This document shows, one piece after another, positions 13,501 through 28,500 of a stretch of 64,000 nucleotides of DNA. Made by a program: the position numbers and the translations under genes. Source of the stretch: Antedon mediterranea (taxonomy: Eukaryota > Echinodermata > Crinoidea > Comatulida > Antedonidae); assembly GCF_964355755.1 (NCBI RefSeq), contig NC_092670.1, positions 18,475,201 through 18,539,200 of the forward strand, given 5' to 3'. Positions within the stretch are counted from its first letter, which is position 1. Every line of letters begins with the position of its first letter. The notes beneath the pieces were generated by a model, which saw only the letters and a program-made list of their open reading frames with translations, made no database searches and had not been told where the DNA came from.

Positions 13501-16500
13501 AAACCAGAGCATAAGGAAGAGGTTAAGGTGGACTTCCTGAAACTAGATCCTAAACCTGGTGATCAGAAGAGTGCAGAATTAAAGACGGACATGGGACCAC
13601 CACCATCGCCTGCATCGTCATGTGGTGAGATCTCCATTGTGTCTAGTCCAGCTGGCCAGAGTGAGTCACATATGACATTTTTGTTGTCTCTAATTTATAA
13701 AAAAAACTACTTTAATTTCAAATGAACACACATACTTATTACTCTTTCTTTCTATCTAACACCATAAATTTGAATTCAATTTTCATAGGACGAGGAACAA
13801 AGAGGCCCTGCCAATCTCCAACCCCAACAAAGGACAACGAGAAGAATGAATGGGACGTTTGGCCGTTGAAGGATGTTGTCTTCGTCGAGGACATCCACAC
13901 TGTTCCAATTGGCAAAGTTCTCAAAGTTGATGGTGCTTACGTTGCTGTTCGTTTTCCAACATTGGAAACCGTTTCTGAAACAACAGATTCTGAAGTTCCT
14001 GCCGTGCTGCAGGATTGCCGACTCTTGCGGAAAGATGAACTGCAAGTTCTTAAGAATGGTTCCGTTCCAAAAGTGCCAGACTGTTTTCAGCGCACTCCCA
14101 AGAAGCTCTCGGTGTCCGATGACACTCAGATTCTTACAGTGTCTGTGGATGTTAGAGGTAATTAATAATTGTAAAATATTAATTGATGGAGATATTGAAA
14201 TTGATATTTATTTTTTATTATTTGTATAAATTTATGTACAGTATTATACTTTCATATTTATTGAATTGTCTTTTTTTGTGTTACAAAATTCAATTCATTT
14301 CAAAACCCTTTATTATCTCAATCTTTGAAATTCTTTGGACATGGCTGACTCACAAAAGTAGATCAAACATTTATTAAAATATGTTTAAAAATAACATACA
14401 AATTACACTTTCTTTTCTTCTACACTATCAAACTAGTTTGACAAAAAAAATGTGATTTGCCCATATATGGGCATGATGATGTCATATCATTACCATATTT
14501 GGGCACATCACTACTATATTTGGGCAAATCAATTAGTTTGATAGTGTAGACAGAGCTTTAAATTACAGTTGTAAACAGCTGTTGAAATAATGATTTTGTA
14601 TAGCATTCAGTATTAAAATATTTAATAACAACACTATTTCTTACTTGTAGGTGTACATGTATTGGTGAAGCTACGGTCTCGTCTTCTCTATCATGTGTAC
14701 GACCTCAGCTCTAGTAAACCAGCAACTGAAAGTATATTTCCCACAAGTACAATGTCATTCCTAGGTCAAAGTTTAGATGACATCTGCCTGTTCACAGGAA
14801 GCACAGTAAGTACAAAATAATATGATATGATTATTGGTTGAACACAATTGAACATTGACAAAACAGCAATGACGATAAATTATCTATCCTGTAATTGCCG
14901 ATTTATTTGAAATAAAAAAAATGTATTTAATTTTTATTCCAGAATGTTCAAGACATTGTGTCCCTTCTACGAGATGGTAATAGCACTATCTATCCACTTG
15001 CTAAGAACGCAATCAACGGAATTCGTGACCCTGTGTGGACGGACCTTCCACCTGTCAAATGCATTGGTATGGGAAGTCACCATGTTGCAGCCACGCCCAG
15101 CAACAATATAAAAAATCGAGCTGCTGTTGTTGTCCTTGCACTTCAAGTAAATCTTATTTTATTTTTCTTTATTCTATCTATTAATTTTTTTTTTATATTA
15201 GGTAACATTTTCAGCACAGAGGAAGTTCTCTCAGAGAACCCATTTGGCAATTACAGATAAAAATACAAAAGCTCAAAGAACAAAAAAATTATATTCCACA
15301 CCAAGGAAACAGAGTTACCAAATCATTTAAATAATTATGTTTTGTTTAATTTCAGATCCATACATTAATGCCGCACGTTCTGCGCTGCGATTACGACTCA
15401 GTCTCTCACGTACTGAGCAACATTGAGCTTGAGACAGACGCTGCCACCAAAGAGCAACGACTAAGAGCTATACTGAATGAAAGATGTGATGGAAACCGCA
15501 ATGTCTTTCATGCGGCCATCAGTATGTGCTACCCAACAACCAATAGTGACAAACCAAAACCGGGGGGTGGTAAGTGATATTAATAATAATATTTGTTTGT
15601 AGTGTGGTCTAAAGCTCTGTCTACACTATCAAATGGGATGTGCCCATATATGGACACGATGACATCATATCTCTACCATATTTTTTAAAAACTAGTTTGA
15701 TAGTGTAGACAGAGCTTTACAAACCTGAATTGTCTGTGACTGAGCTAATCTTGGGTGTATTCAAGAAAGTCTTGTTTTTATGTGTTCAGCTTTATAAAGT
15801 TGCTGTTTGGTCTTGCTTTATATATCTCCGTTCTTATTTTGTAGTTGGCAGAAATTTAAAAAAAATATATTGATAAATATTTTATAATATCTTCTATTTG
15901 ATTGTATCCTTGACATTGCAGAAACTGGTGAGAATGCCATGTTAAACACACTGCGTACAGCTGTTGATTCAATGAGTAATCGTGTGCAATTAATCAGCAA
16001 CGCCGTCGACACATTGGCTAACGCAATATCTGCTGCCACCGGAGGTTCTGCCAATCACCCTCCTAATAGTATGCAAAGAAGGTAAGTAAACCTAAAAAAC
16101 TCCCTAACATATAAACACAAAAATTACATACCCCACACAATGTACTAATTGTTAGAGGCAGTCCCACATGATGTAATATTTGTTGGGGGAAATCCCACAC
16201 CCATGTAATGCCTGTTAGTCCCATAAACATTTAACAATTGTTAGGCGAACTCCCACATAATTAATCTGATCTTTTTTCAAAGTATGGGGTTGAGAGAGAT
16301 GATGCGTAGGGCCACTAACTCTTCCAGGTCAGAAGATCTTCAGAATGCACCACCGGCAGTATCCAGCCTACACCACCCACTCAACTGGGCGCAGGTAGAC
16401 CCACCAATGTATGTGGAACAAGAAGATGACAACATAAGTGTTGGAAGTTCTGGTGCAACGGCAGGCTCTAATAGTTCAATCAGTAGCAGTGCGCCCTCTG

Positions 16501-19500
16501 TGTCTGCTGCTCATTCGTTGTCGGCTGAAGATCGTAAGAATAATGCCCATCGTCTTCTGAGACTGCTTTGTGAATCGCAAGCTCTTGTTCCTTACCTTGC
16601 TGAGTTGCTCTGCTCAAGGTCAGTTGATTTAAAATATTGTTTGCATGGTTAACAAATAATAATTTGTTTGTTTTATTCGGTATTTAAACAACAACATAAC
16701 TTATTTTATGTCTTTAATATTTGATGAAAGATGATTCCAATCTTTCAGTATTCACTGGAAAATATCCCCTTATTAGTGGGGTCCCCTGAATAGAAAAAAC
16801 GTAAAATAACATAAATGAACCATTACAGAGATGCCCAAGGAGACACACCATTCATGGCCGCTGTAACCTGCCAAGCATACTCTGCTGCCCTCACACTGTT
16901 CGACACAGCCGAGCGTGTTGCTTCCAGTGCAAAGTTCCTCGGCAAAATGGACAATCAAAAGGAGAAAGAAGGAGGTGGCTTTGATAAGGAATTATTCCGT
17001 AAGATGATCTATCCTGCAGGAAGCAAGCCGGATTCATCGCCTCTTTATGTCCTATGTTGTAATGATACTTGTAGTTTTACATGGACTGGAAAAGAACATA
17101 TTAATCAGGTAAATGATAATCACTAATTTAATGAAAGAGATATGGCATAATAGTAGTGGAATCGGACTATCATGAGAGAGGCATGGGTTCAAATCCTGTG
17201 CCATATTGTTTGTATCCTTAGATCAGATGCTTTCCTTCATTGCCTCATCCTTCGGATGGGGTATAATGAAGTTGGATATACATTGCGCATGTTCATGATA
17301 AATAACTTGTACACTATTCCAAAAGTATACAGATTGTCTCCCATTGTGCTAATGGATGGTAGGCTCTGCACCTTGATGGTTGTAGGTCCATAGAGGTCCT
17401 AATTTTCTGTATGGTAGTGTAGTGTAATGTATTGTTTATCATTTTCTTGTAGGATATATTTGAATGCAGAACTTGTGCTCTTGTTGAAACTCTATGCTGT
17501 TGCACCGAGTGTGCTAAAATATGTCACAAGGGGCATGATTGCACGTAAGTACATGGTGGTCCTAAGGGTAACCTCATGAGATACTCAACCCATCAAATAG
17601 CACCTAACATGTATTGGATGGCAATCCTCAATATTCAATTTATCAATTAATTTTCTGCCAATGACTTAGGCACGCATCCCATTATAAAAATCTATTATGA
17701 GTTATGTGTTATTTATTAATAAGTATAGAAAGAGTGACATGCCTGATTTATTAAAATTTGAACAGGATAGAAATGTAGAATTATCAGGTGTGTAACATTT
17801 CTGTCAGATTCCTATGTTGTTTTTTTTCAAAATGAAAACAGCTAAGCTCAAGTACAGCATCTCATGAAATAAATTTAACGACAAATTTTAAGTGTAAAAT
17901 GTATAAATTCAAAACCAAATTACATTTTTCAGCTTGAAGAAAACATCACCTACAGCATATTGTGATTGTTGGGAGAGATGTCAGTGCAAAGCATTAATTG
18001 CTGGTAACCATACTACAAGAATGGAATTATTGGATAGACTAATCAATGAAACAGATCTAGTGACCATTCCAAATAGCAAGTGAGTATTAGTACTAGTGAG
18101 TTATGTAACAGGACAGTGAGTAAATGAAAGCAAAATAATTATAAAAATGTTTGGTTTTTTTTTTATCTTCTAGGGGTGAACATCTACCACTGTTTCTAGT
18201 GCAAACTGTTGCTAGGCAGACCATTGAACAGGAGCAATACAGGACATACCGCAGCAGAGCCCCACGAAAGAATGATTCTGGTGAGAGATTATTTTTTTCA
18301 TTCTTACTTTGTTTAGTCCTTAACATTTACATTTTCAGTTCTTTTCGTTTTGTAAATGTTGATATTCATCATTTTTATAAAAATTATATTTGTATTTGTT
18401 AGACACAGAGATGCCAGAACACAATCTGGAACCAACCAGATTCTGCCGCCAAGCTCTAGAGATGATATTACAAGACTGGCAAGCAGTCAAAGCAATGATT
18501 AACAGTGGATGTCCTAATAAACAAACAAGGTATGTACTGATGTACCTTACACCCTTCCTGCAAATTCATCCATAATCCCCTTCCTCCTGTGAGATTAAAA
18601 ATGTGTTGTCCCCCAAAACAGTAAAAGTTAAGAAACTTTGAATATTTTCTATAAATTTTGTAGTTCTAATAAAGTAATTCAATTTCACCTAAAACAATGG
18701 CTTTGTTTATAATTAAGACAAAATAAACAGTTAAATTTAATCAAAACAAAATTGGCAATTGACTACCTTTTTTTCAAATCCAATTCTTCGTAAATTAAAT
18801 GATGTGTTTAAAAATCACTCAAAAGTCATTAGATAGTACATGGTCAGATAAACAAACAAATTACCATGTTTACGTTTAAGCAGACAATAAAGGTTATTGT
18901 ACCTTTACCATTATTTAAATCGTTATACAATCTACTTGTTTGTAGGGAGAATTCTGGAGGTAGCAACACAGTACAAATGCCAATGCCTGAGGAAGAAGTG
19001 TACTTGTATCAGCAGAAAGGGACTATGAAACTAGACTGGTTTACACATACACTTATTGTCAAATGTCAAGATAGGGTAGGTCATCTTGATTTTGTGTTGG
19101 TGCACACTTAACTGTATGTTGAATACCCAGTTAAAGATAACTAAACCCACTTTTAACTGGACATCCTTCTTGATAGCTGGTAGCTGCTACAGTCAATTCT
19201 CCCAATATCGGACTCTCAGAAAACGGGAAACTCACCCAAAACCAGACTTTTTTTGAGGTCCACAAGGTCCCAAATTCTTTTGTACCATTAAAAACACATT
19301 CTGAATACCAGACTTTACAGAAATCCAAACATATTAATACAGCCCAGAGGTGTCTGATATTGGGAGAGTTTCATGTATGTCTCAACACATTTTTGTCATT
19401 CTACTAAATGGCGATTTGTTCAAAGTAACTTGGTGGAAAACTTACCAAAAAAAGGATTTTGACACAGTTGATTACATGTGTATCATACATGTAACCCACA

Positions 19501-22500
19501 TTTTTCACCTACTGCATTTCAGGAATTGGATACCCTCCTTAATACCTTAATTAAAGAAGTTCTTAACACGTCAGCACCGGCAAGGAAAACGGAAGTGTTT
19601 TATGTTGTACAGCGATTTGTACGATCTGTATGCCGTGTGTATGTTGTACTTAACATCGAGATGGCACCAGGCAAGAAATAGTAAGTCCAATACCATTATT
19701 AAGTTTTAACAAAACTGCCAATTATATATATCTTGTGATGCCCTCTTAAAATCTGCCATAATTATGCTTCCTAGCATTCTTTTACCCTAATTCTGCATCC
19801 TTTCTACAAATTGAGACGCCAAATGTATACATTAACCGCCTCAAATATGGACCTCTGTCTTGTCGCATGAGTTTGAACTAACGGTAACCATACGTAATAA
19901 ATAAGTAGCGAAAAATGTTATGGCATATTTAGGCATCCAAAACGGCATCTTTTGTATTGATCCATAGCTGCTGATTTCACCAGCTTATTCTACTTATGTT
20001 TTTAGTAACTGTGATGCAACTGATAAATGTAAGAAGGTGTTCAGAGCTCTCATCCACTTTGGAATCACTGAATTATGTGAGATAGCTGACTCGTTGATCT
20101 CTCCAGTGCGTATAGGCGTGGCACGCCCTACTGCTCCATTCCCACTGTTCAGCACGCATGACGAAGCGATGCAGGTATGTATCATTGGCACAAGTTTTAT
20201 TCTACAATTTTACTTATAAACCAATATATAAGTTTAATGGCTTAAATGATATTCTTCTCAAACAAGAAACAAGGGCCTAAAGCTCTCTATACACAAACTT
20301 TATGTGAACAAAATGTTTATATGCCCATATATGGACATGATGATGTTATATCACTACCATATTACCAAACTAGTTTGATAGTGTAATCAGGCCTTAAATG
20401 TTGATTATTTTACACCTCTCTCCATTTGTCTCTTATACTTATGTAACATTAATTTGTTTTCTTGAATTATATAATTGTAGGGAAGTGAGGAACTATTTGC
20501 CACAGCTCCTCTTCCTCCACGACCCACCTCACCAGCTTTGAGATCCGAAAGTTCTGCAATGAGGATGGCGTCATCCAGGCGTCAGAGACAGTCAGAATCC
20601 AGCAGGGCAGTGGATGATGATGATGACCAGTTAGTTACGTTGGCAGATGTTGAAGAAGTTGATGTTGTGATGGGTGATGCTAATGAGGAACCAGGAGCAG
20701 ATGGGGATCATAGGAGTGAACATCCTCACCAACAACATGAACAACAAGAAGATGATGGCAAGTAGCATTTTATTTTATTTCTTGGGAACTATTCAATCAA
20801 TCAATCAATTAAATGCATTCAGCTGTTCAACTTTGGTGTATTGAACCCTGTAAGTGCACCAGGGAAAACAGAACAGGTGGCATTTTTATCTTCCACTTCG
20901 AATTCTTTTCTTTTCATGTCAGGGGCGTTCTCCTCCCCTTTTGATAGCTAAAATGAATTGTTCAATTCCTTTTGTACAAACTATTAATATTATATGTTAG
21001 CAGTCCCCCGTTTAAAATATCCTAGATCTGCTGCTGTAACAATTATCTGTTATTTAACATTTAAACACTTGTAAATGTGCATAAAATAATTATTCTAATT
21101 GCACCGATTTTATTATTTTAGAAATTGGAGGCGAAAATAGTGACATGGATTTAGATCTTCTCGCTGAGAGTGATAGTGACAGTGAGAGTAACCATAGTAA
21201 CCAAGATCATGACAATGTTGTAACTGATCATGATGCAACAAGTGGTCGTCGAAGTACAGTTGCTACGGCGATGGTGGGATCAGATGCTGGTGAGTGTTGA
21301 TGATAATATTTTATGCGAGTTCTTTGTCTCTCTTGTAAATAATGAACTTTGAGTTTACTGTTGGTTGGAGGGAAAAAGAATTTCAGAAATTGGTAAAAAG
21401 TGAAATATAAAAATCTAACCATGAAAATTGAGCACATTTGAGCTTGATTTGGTCCGATAGTTCTTGTTGAGATTGTTCTTGTTGAGATTTGGTCCGATAG
21501 TTCTTGTTCTGATCGAATTGCTCAATTTTTCTCCTTATTAGGAGCAGGGTCAGTGGCAGCATTTTTCTCAGAAGAAGACTCTTCCTCGAACCAAGATGAC
21601 GGAGAAGAGAGTGAGAATGAAATGGACGAAGACGAGGAAGCACCAGCATTCTTAGATGTACAACTGGAACGGCCTCCATCGAATCGTACCGGTGAACGTC
21701 GCCCTCAGATACCGCACCCGATGCAATGGGCTTATCGTGCTCCACAGCCTACGACTACACCTTCAAGTACTTCTGCTGCTACTCTGAGTAAGATGAAATT
21801 CTCACTCGAAGTTTTTTTTTTTCAGTGTACTGATCATTCAGTGTAATAATTAAGTATTGAGTGAGAATATCTGACCAATTAAGTTGGATCCTTGATGCAA
21901 AGCTATTTTTTAGTTACGTTGGTAAATAAATTCAACTTGTTTTGTTTCCCAAGGTTCTAGAGGGCTTATATACATAGATCCAGTAATCAGACGGAATGCA
22001 GCTTTGAGTATTTCAGCGGCTGCGTCTACCCAAGATGCCAACCCACAGACCATGTCCACCACCTCAAACTGTCTGGCTAGAGCATTTGGTGTTGTTATAC
22101 GCCAAGTCTCTGATCTTCTTGCTATGTTACCAAACTACCATGGTGTTGAATCATTAGATGAGTGTCTTAAAGTTACTTACCAGGACACTGTAGATATTCA
22201 GGTAAGTGCTCTGGTAAAGGTTTCTCTAAACTACCATGGTGTTGAATCTTTAGATGAGTGTCTTAAAGTACTTACCAGGACACTGTAGATATTCAGGTAA
22301 GTGTTTTGGTACAGGTTTTGCTAAACTACCATGGTGTTGAATCATTAGATGAGTGTCTAAAAGTTACTTACCAGGACACTGTAGATATTCAGATAAGTGT
22401 TCTGGTACAGATTTTGCTAAACTACCATGGTGTTGATTCATTAGATGAGTGTCTCAAAGTTACTTACACTGTAGATATTCAGGTAAAGGTTTTGTTAAAC

Positions 22501-25500
22501 TACCTTGGTTTTGAATCGTTAGATGAGTTTCTTAAAGTTACTTACCAGGACACTGTAGATATTCAGGTAAAGGTTTTGTTAAACAACAATGGTGTTGAAT
22601 CATTAGATGAGTTTCTTAAAGTTACTTACTAGAACACTGTAGATATTCAAGTAAGTATTCTGGTAAAGGTTTTGTTAAACTACCATGGTGTTAAGATAAA
22701 CAAAAAAAGCTAATAAACCAATTTCCAATGTTTTTACCTGTTCATATTATAATTTGTTCAATATTTTGCTTTACAGATGTATGTGGATTATCATGTGAAA
22801 GTCACAGCTGAATGGTTGACATCAATAATGGACAGTACAGAAGCTCAGCTACGCTTTGGCAAAGCAGTCACATCGAGCACGGATCCTGCACATCCAACTC
22901 ATCCCCTCCATACATCCTATATCAGAGGATTACGCGGATCTGATCGAGAGGCTGCCACACGTGAAGAAGAATCGTTCTATCGTAACTTAGAAAACCGACG
23001 TAGAGGTCGAGGAGGAATAGAGGCAACACGCGGCGTTAGGGCCGAGGCGTCCCACACTGTTAGAATGGACTTTTTAAGTTACGCATTATCTTTAATGCGT
23101 GCTCATAACAGTGAACATTCAGGCAGTCTTCCCATTGTTGATGTTTCTTCATTGAAACATGCTGCTTATGTATTGGATACGATGATTTATTACATGCGTA
23201 GCAGCGAACATGACATGGCATCGCAGCATCAGGCACATGTTCAAGAGAATTTATGGCATCAAGGCCATCAGTACGATAAAGACGACGTGGTTGATGACGA
23301 TGGCACGGATACAAGTGTAGTTGCTGATAATGACAGTCTTATTGAAGAAGAACGTCATATACCTAATGCATCAACTGGTCCGAAACATCCATTTTTTGTC
23401 CGTTCTGATTCAACTACCTTCCTCGGTTGCCCTCCTCCAGATTCTTTCCACACACCACTAGTTGATGCATTACCATTGGCAGAAAGACCGCATCTCCTCA
23501 AACCTGAAGCAACGCGGGAAGACCTTTTCGGGCAACCGCAACCGTTCGTGGCGACACCAGTTGGAAGTTCTCGTCAAGCAGATTCAGTCTCGGTTGATCA
23601 ACGGTACCTAGAAGTACTGCCAACGAGATTGAGCATCAGTAGTCGCCAAGAGATGTTTGTACCTGTTGACATCAATAATCCAGTACCAATGGAAACGCAA
23701 GTTCCTTCAGGTCTTGAAGCTAATCTTCACATAGCACCAGAAGCAGGACTAGGAAGATCACAAAGTGATCAATCTGACGCAAGAAAACCAGATATTGCTG
23801 CCAGCAGTTCTAGTGCATATTCAGGTAATTTGTAACCATGTCCACAATTTGTAAAAGTTTTGAACAAAAGAGAACTTGTAAGTTTGGTTCCGTAATTTCA
23901 ACTATGCTACACAGTATAGAAATACAGTATATCTTGTAAATTCTTTTAATGTTTTTCTTCTTGTAGCTGGAAGTCTAGCAAGTGCATCAACACTGCCTGT
24001 CAATCAAAGTCTTGGAAGTAGCAGTGATCCCTCTACCAGCTCACTACCAACCAATTCCAGCTTTTCCAGTTTAACACCACTTGCGTCACAATCTTCAGGG
24101 TCCCAGGATGTAAACCCTCTAAGCATGTTTGTACCAGTTGGAATGAAAGTCGACCCTTCTAAAGGAGTCATACGAGTTGCTGATACCTACCCAGGTGCAG
24201 GCCCATCCATTGTACAACCACAAGAAGTCTCTGTCATTAGGACTGCAGGTTGGGTTGAACAGCCTACGCAAGCGACTGACGGTACTTTGAATTTCAGTCC
24301 AATGGGCCCAAGCGGAGCCCTCAATCTAAGTATGCAAGCTGCAGATGAGCAGTTACGACGTAGCCATTCAGAACCAGAGCCGAGGCTACCATTCCCATCT
24401 TACCAGCTACCAATGTCAACAAGATCTCTTCCAGGTGGTCCTCTACCACCACGTGCAGCTCCCATGATGCCCTCACATCCTGCCATGAATGTCAATCCAC
24501 CAAGTAATCATCCAGGGTCTGTTCACCTTTCAAGAAATGCCACTGGAGAAGGACCTAGTTCTGCTAGTACTGGTGAGAAGACAGGAGCGAGAGCGTCTAC
24601 TGCAGGATATTCATCGTCTGCTGCAGGACTATCATCATCTGTATCGGGAACCTCATTATCCGTAGCAGGACCTTCATCATCAGCAGCTGGTTTGTCATTG
24701 TCCGCAGCAGGTCCGTCATCGTCTGCAGCTGGACCCTCATCGTCTGCAGCTGGACCCTCATCGTCCGCAGCTGGACCGTCATCGTCTGCAGCTGGACCTT
24801 CTTCACCTAGTATGTTTGAGAAACTTTGGTCATCTTTGCTGGTTGGAGGCCCTGTACAATCGGGAACCAGTTTGTTTGGAAGGTAAGTTTTGAACTACGG
24901 ATGTGCTACACAATCCAGGAGGGTTGAATCAAACTATTACTCTGAAAAGACCTTGTATAGCTATAGCTATTTATTTTCTGTTTTGCCCAAGACATGTGTA
25001 AAATATAACCAACATGAGTATTATGTTTGTTGAATATGATCTTGCCTACTGTGTATTGTTTTGTTTTTTCCTCTGTTTTCAATACTGTTGTTATTTAGTA
25101 CGTACAAATACACGCCCATCATTTTTGTTTTCATTGTTTCAGAAATTCTCAGGGATTGTTTGGCCCTCTTGTGACTGGTGACATGCTACTCGGACGTTGG
25201 AGACTAACGCTTGAACTCTTCAGCCGAGTCTTCCTCGAGGACGTTGGTCGTGAACCTGGTTCCGTTTTAAATGAGTTAGGAGGATTCGAGATCAAAGAAG
25301 CGAAATTCAGGCGTGAAATGGAAAAGATACGCAACAACCAGAATCGAGATTTAGGTCTGGAGGTCAGTGTTTGTTCGGGGGTGACAGGTTTGATTATTTT
25401 TCCCATGACAAAGTATTGTTTGCATATATTCCACAATTGTACATATTCATATCAAGAAGATAAGTACACGATTTAGTGTTGTCACAATAATTTGTTTGTA

Positions 25501-28500
25501 TTTTCCTGATCATGCTGATTTTTAAATTTAATATTCCAGGTGGAACGTAAAAGAGAGCCATTAATACAAAAAACCCTACGAGAGCTGAATTCTCTGTTTA
25601 ATCGACGAACAGCAACTAATTCTACTACACCTGTAGCAGTCCATCGCGTCAAGGTCACCTTCAAAGATGAGCCTGGTGAAGGAAGTGGCGTTGCTCGCAG
25701 CTTCTATACCGCCATCTCTGAAGCATTTATGTCGCCAGAAAAACTGCCACCTATCGACGATGTGATGACAAACTTAACACAGCGACCACCTCAACTTAGT
25801 GAGTATGCGGTGCAGTATATCAAATAGTTGCGAAAATGTTTTCCCCCAAAAAATCCTAAATTCTTTTTTACCATTAAAAATACATTCAGAATACCAGACT
25901 TTCCAGAAAATCAGACACATTAGCCAAGCCCAATGGTATTTGACTAGTTTTTACATAATCTAATATGTTTTGAAAATGTTTCTTGTCAAGGTTTAATTCA
26001 AAGAATTCGTAGCCGCGATCGAGAGCGTGAAAGAATTCGCCGACATGGAGAAAGACACAGTGGACGTTTACTTTCAAGCCTAGATAGAGAACGTGATCGT
26101 AATCAGCTATCGTATGATGCTAGGCCCTTCTATCCACGAGACAGTAGTGGTCCAGAGGACAGGGAACATGAGCCACTTGCTGCCCCAAAACAAGCTCTTG
26201 GTGAAAGGCTGTTCCCTAGGGTACAAATGCTACAACCAGTGAGTTGATTTAACTGTAATTATTTTGACCAGTCGTAGATCCAGCATATGTAAAATGAAGA
26301 CTGTGATGTCTGAGTTAATTAATAGATTGTGATGGAATAAAATCATATCTTTAATCCACTCTAAAACTTGCCTAATTAGCTACCTTTGCCAATTCTACAA
26401 AATACAGTAGATTTAATTCCTGACACATGTGTTCTGTTGTTATCCTTATACTGTAGATGCTTTATTTCTGTAAACCGAGTTCTTTATTTTGAAGTGCCAT
26501 TGTTGTTCTGTTGTTATTGTTTAAATTTTAAACTTTTTACAGTCACTTGCAAGTAAAATTACTGGGATGTTGCTAGAATTGCAGCCGTCCCGATTATTAC
26601 TTCTACTGGCAAGCGAGGACGCTCTTCGTGAAAGAGTTGATGAAGCTGTAGATGTTATCCTATCACATGGGAGGTAAGTTGTGTTTTTACTGAAATTTAG
26701 AAATACAGGTTGATTGATTGAAAGGTTTATTCTTTATACTTTCCTTACAATCCAGAGGGAATCCAGGATTTTGAAATGGAAGGTGGAGGTTGCGTCCAAG
26801 GGGCTGAACATTTTAAATGAACTGCAGAACTTAATAATAATAAAATAATAATGTCCTATCTTTGTCATTGCAATTTTTCGAAAATGTAAGTGGTACCTAA
26901 TTTTATGATTTTGCCTTGTTTCTTTTCAAAGCAGAGAAGAAAATCCTGGTGGCCTTCTTGATTTGGAGATTTTCAACCTCGCTGACAGGAATGCCGAAAA
27001 AGGTGGCAAAAAATCTGAGAAACTACAAGAAGCTGAGTTAGAAGAGTCAGAGGAGAGTGTAGATAATTTAGCCCTATTCTACCAGCCTGGAAAGACAGGA
27101 TTTTACTCGCCTAGAGGTGGTAAAAACAGCCCTTCTAGGATTAACTGCTTTAGAAATGTTGGAAGGTTAGTAACTGTACATCGCAATTAGTGAGCTACTA
27201 ATTCGATATTAATTATTTTATATGTGTATTTGTATTTATTATATTTTCTATGCATAAAGCATACATAGTAATGTTCCCTTTTTTTTTATGGCACAAAACT
27301 TTGGCATAGAGTGTTGTCAGATAATGAATATTTATTGATTTATGTCAAAGGTCAAAGTTTTCATACCTGGTGACCCCTTGATCATGGCTTTTTGTTAAAT
27401 AAGTATATTATTTTCTGTAGGATTATAGGTTTATGTTTGCTACAGAATGAGATATGTCCACTCAGTTTGAACAGACATGTTATCAAGTTTATAATAGGAA
27501 GAAAGGTAAGAACATTCATGTTAGAGTTCCCATATTTAACCTTTGAACGGTTGGTACGTATTCCATCATGCTAGCTGCACAGGAAGTTGTGCATGACCTA
27601 TATCAGATAAGTATGTCTGCAATTTAGGTACAGTACTTTGCCATAACTTAAAGCAAACTATTAATAACATTGTTTTATTTACCATGTTTCTTTGTACATT
27701 AATTATTCATATTTATTCATTCTTACATTTTCTAACCATTGTTTTTCTTTATTTTTTTGTAATTCATTTTTATTTAATGTTGTTAATATATAATGTCAGC
27801 TTACATAGTTCTTTTGAATGAACTCCAATTTTTCCATTTGTCCTTGTCTTTGAAGTGGTACTTCATAGGCTTTTCTCATACCTGCATCTCCTCCATCCGT
27901 TTTCTATATTTTAATTGTTGATTATATTGTTAATTGTATTTTATTTAAACCAATTTGTATTTACCTTCTTAATGAGAACTTATTTTTCTTTCAGATTGGT
28001 TGGCATGATCTTGCCTTTTTTGACCCAATCCTATATGAAAGTCTGCGACAGTTGATCGTAGATTCTCAACGTGAAGACTCTGGTGTTATACTCTCTACTA
28101 TTGAACTTTATTTTTGTATAGAACTAAGCAAGGATGAAGGAGGAGGGCAGGTTGAGCTGGTACCAGGGGGGTCTTGTATTAAAGTTAGCGCTAGTAATGT
28201 ATATGACTATGTCAAACGATATGCAGAGTATAGGATGGTTGTTGTTGCAGAGAAAGCACTACAGGTAAGACATGTTCATAAAAAGATTTCCTTGCAACCT
28301 TATATAGTAATAGCATACCCATGTTTGGTCATAAAAAGATATCATGCAACCTTATATAGTAATAGCATACCCATGTTTGGTCATAAAAAGATATCATGCA
28401 ACCTTATATAGTAATAGCATACCCATGTTTGGTCATAAAAAGATATCATGCAACCTTATATAGTAATAGCATACCCATGTTTGGTCATAAAAAGATATCA

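Larger units (their letters stand above)
10911..15569 (+). other. UBR5: UBR5 RCC1-like beta-propeller region (exons 10-18)
   Basis: Recurrent propeller-type strands ([30 protein letters not shown]) as in the N-terminal RCC1-like propeller of UBR5. A basic segment ([13 protein letters not shown]) follows in exon 13, and exon 14 carries [10 protein letters not shown], shared with the vertebrate protein. Exon 15 carries [20 protein letters not shown], part of a small beta-rich insert. Domain limits are approximate. Confidence 0.75.

Noticed and set aside
22306-22632. 108-residue frame with repeated YHGVESLDE-like units, resembling a small repeat protein
   Set aside because: It is the tandem copy of UBR5 exon-32 coding sequence inside the next intron, with no start context or acceptor.
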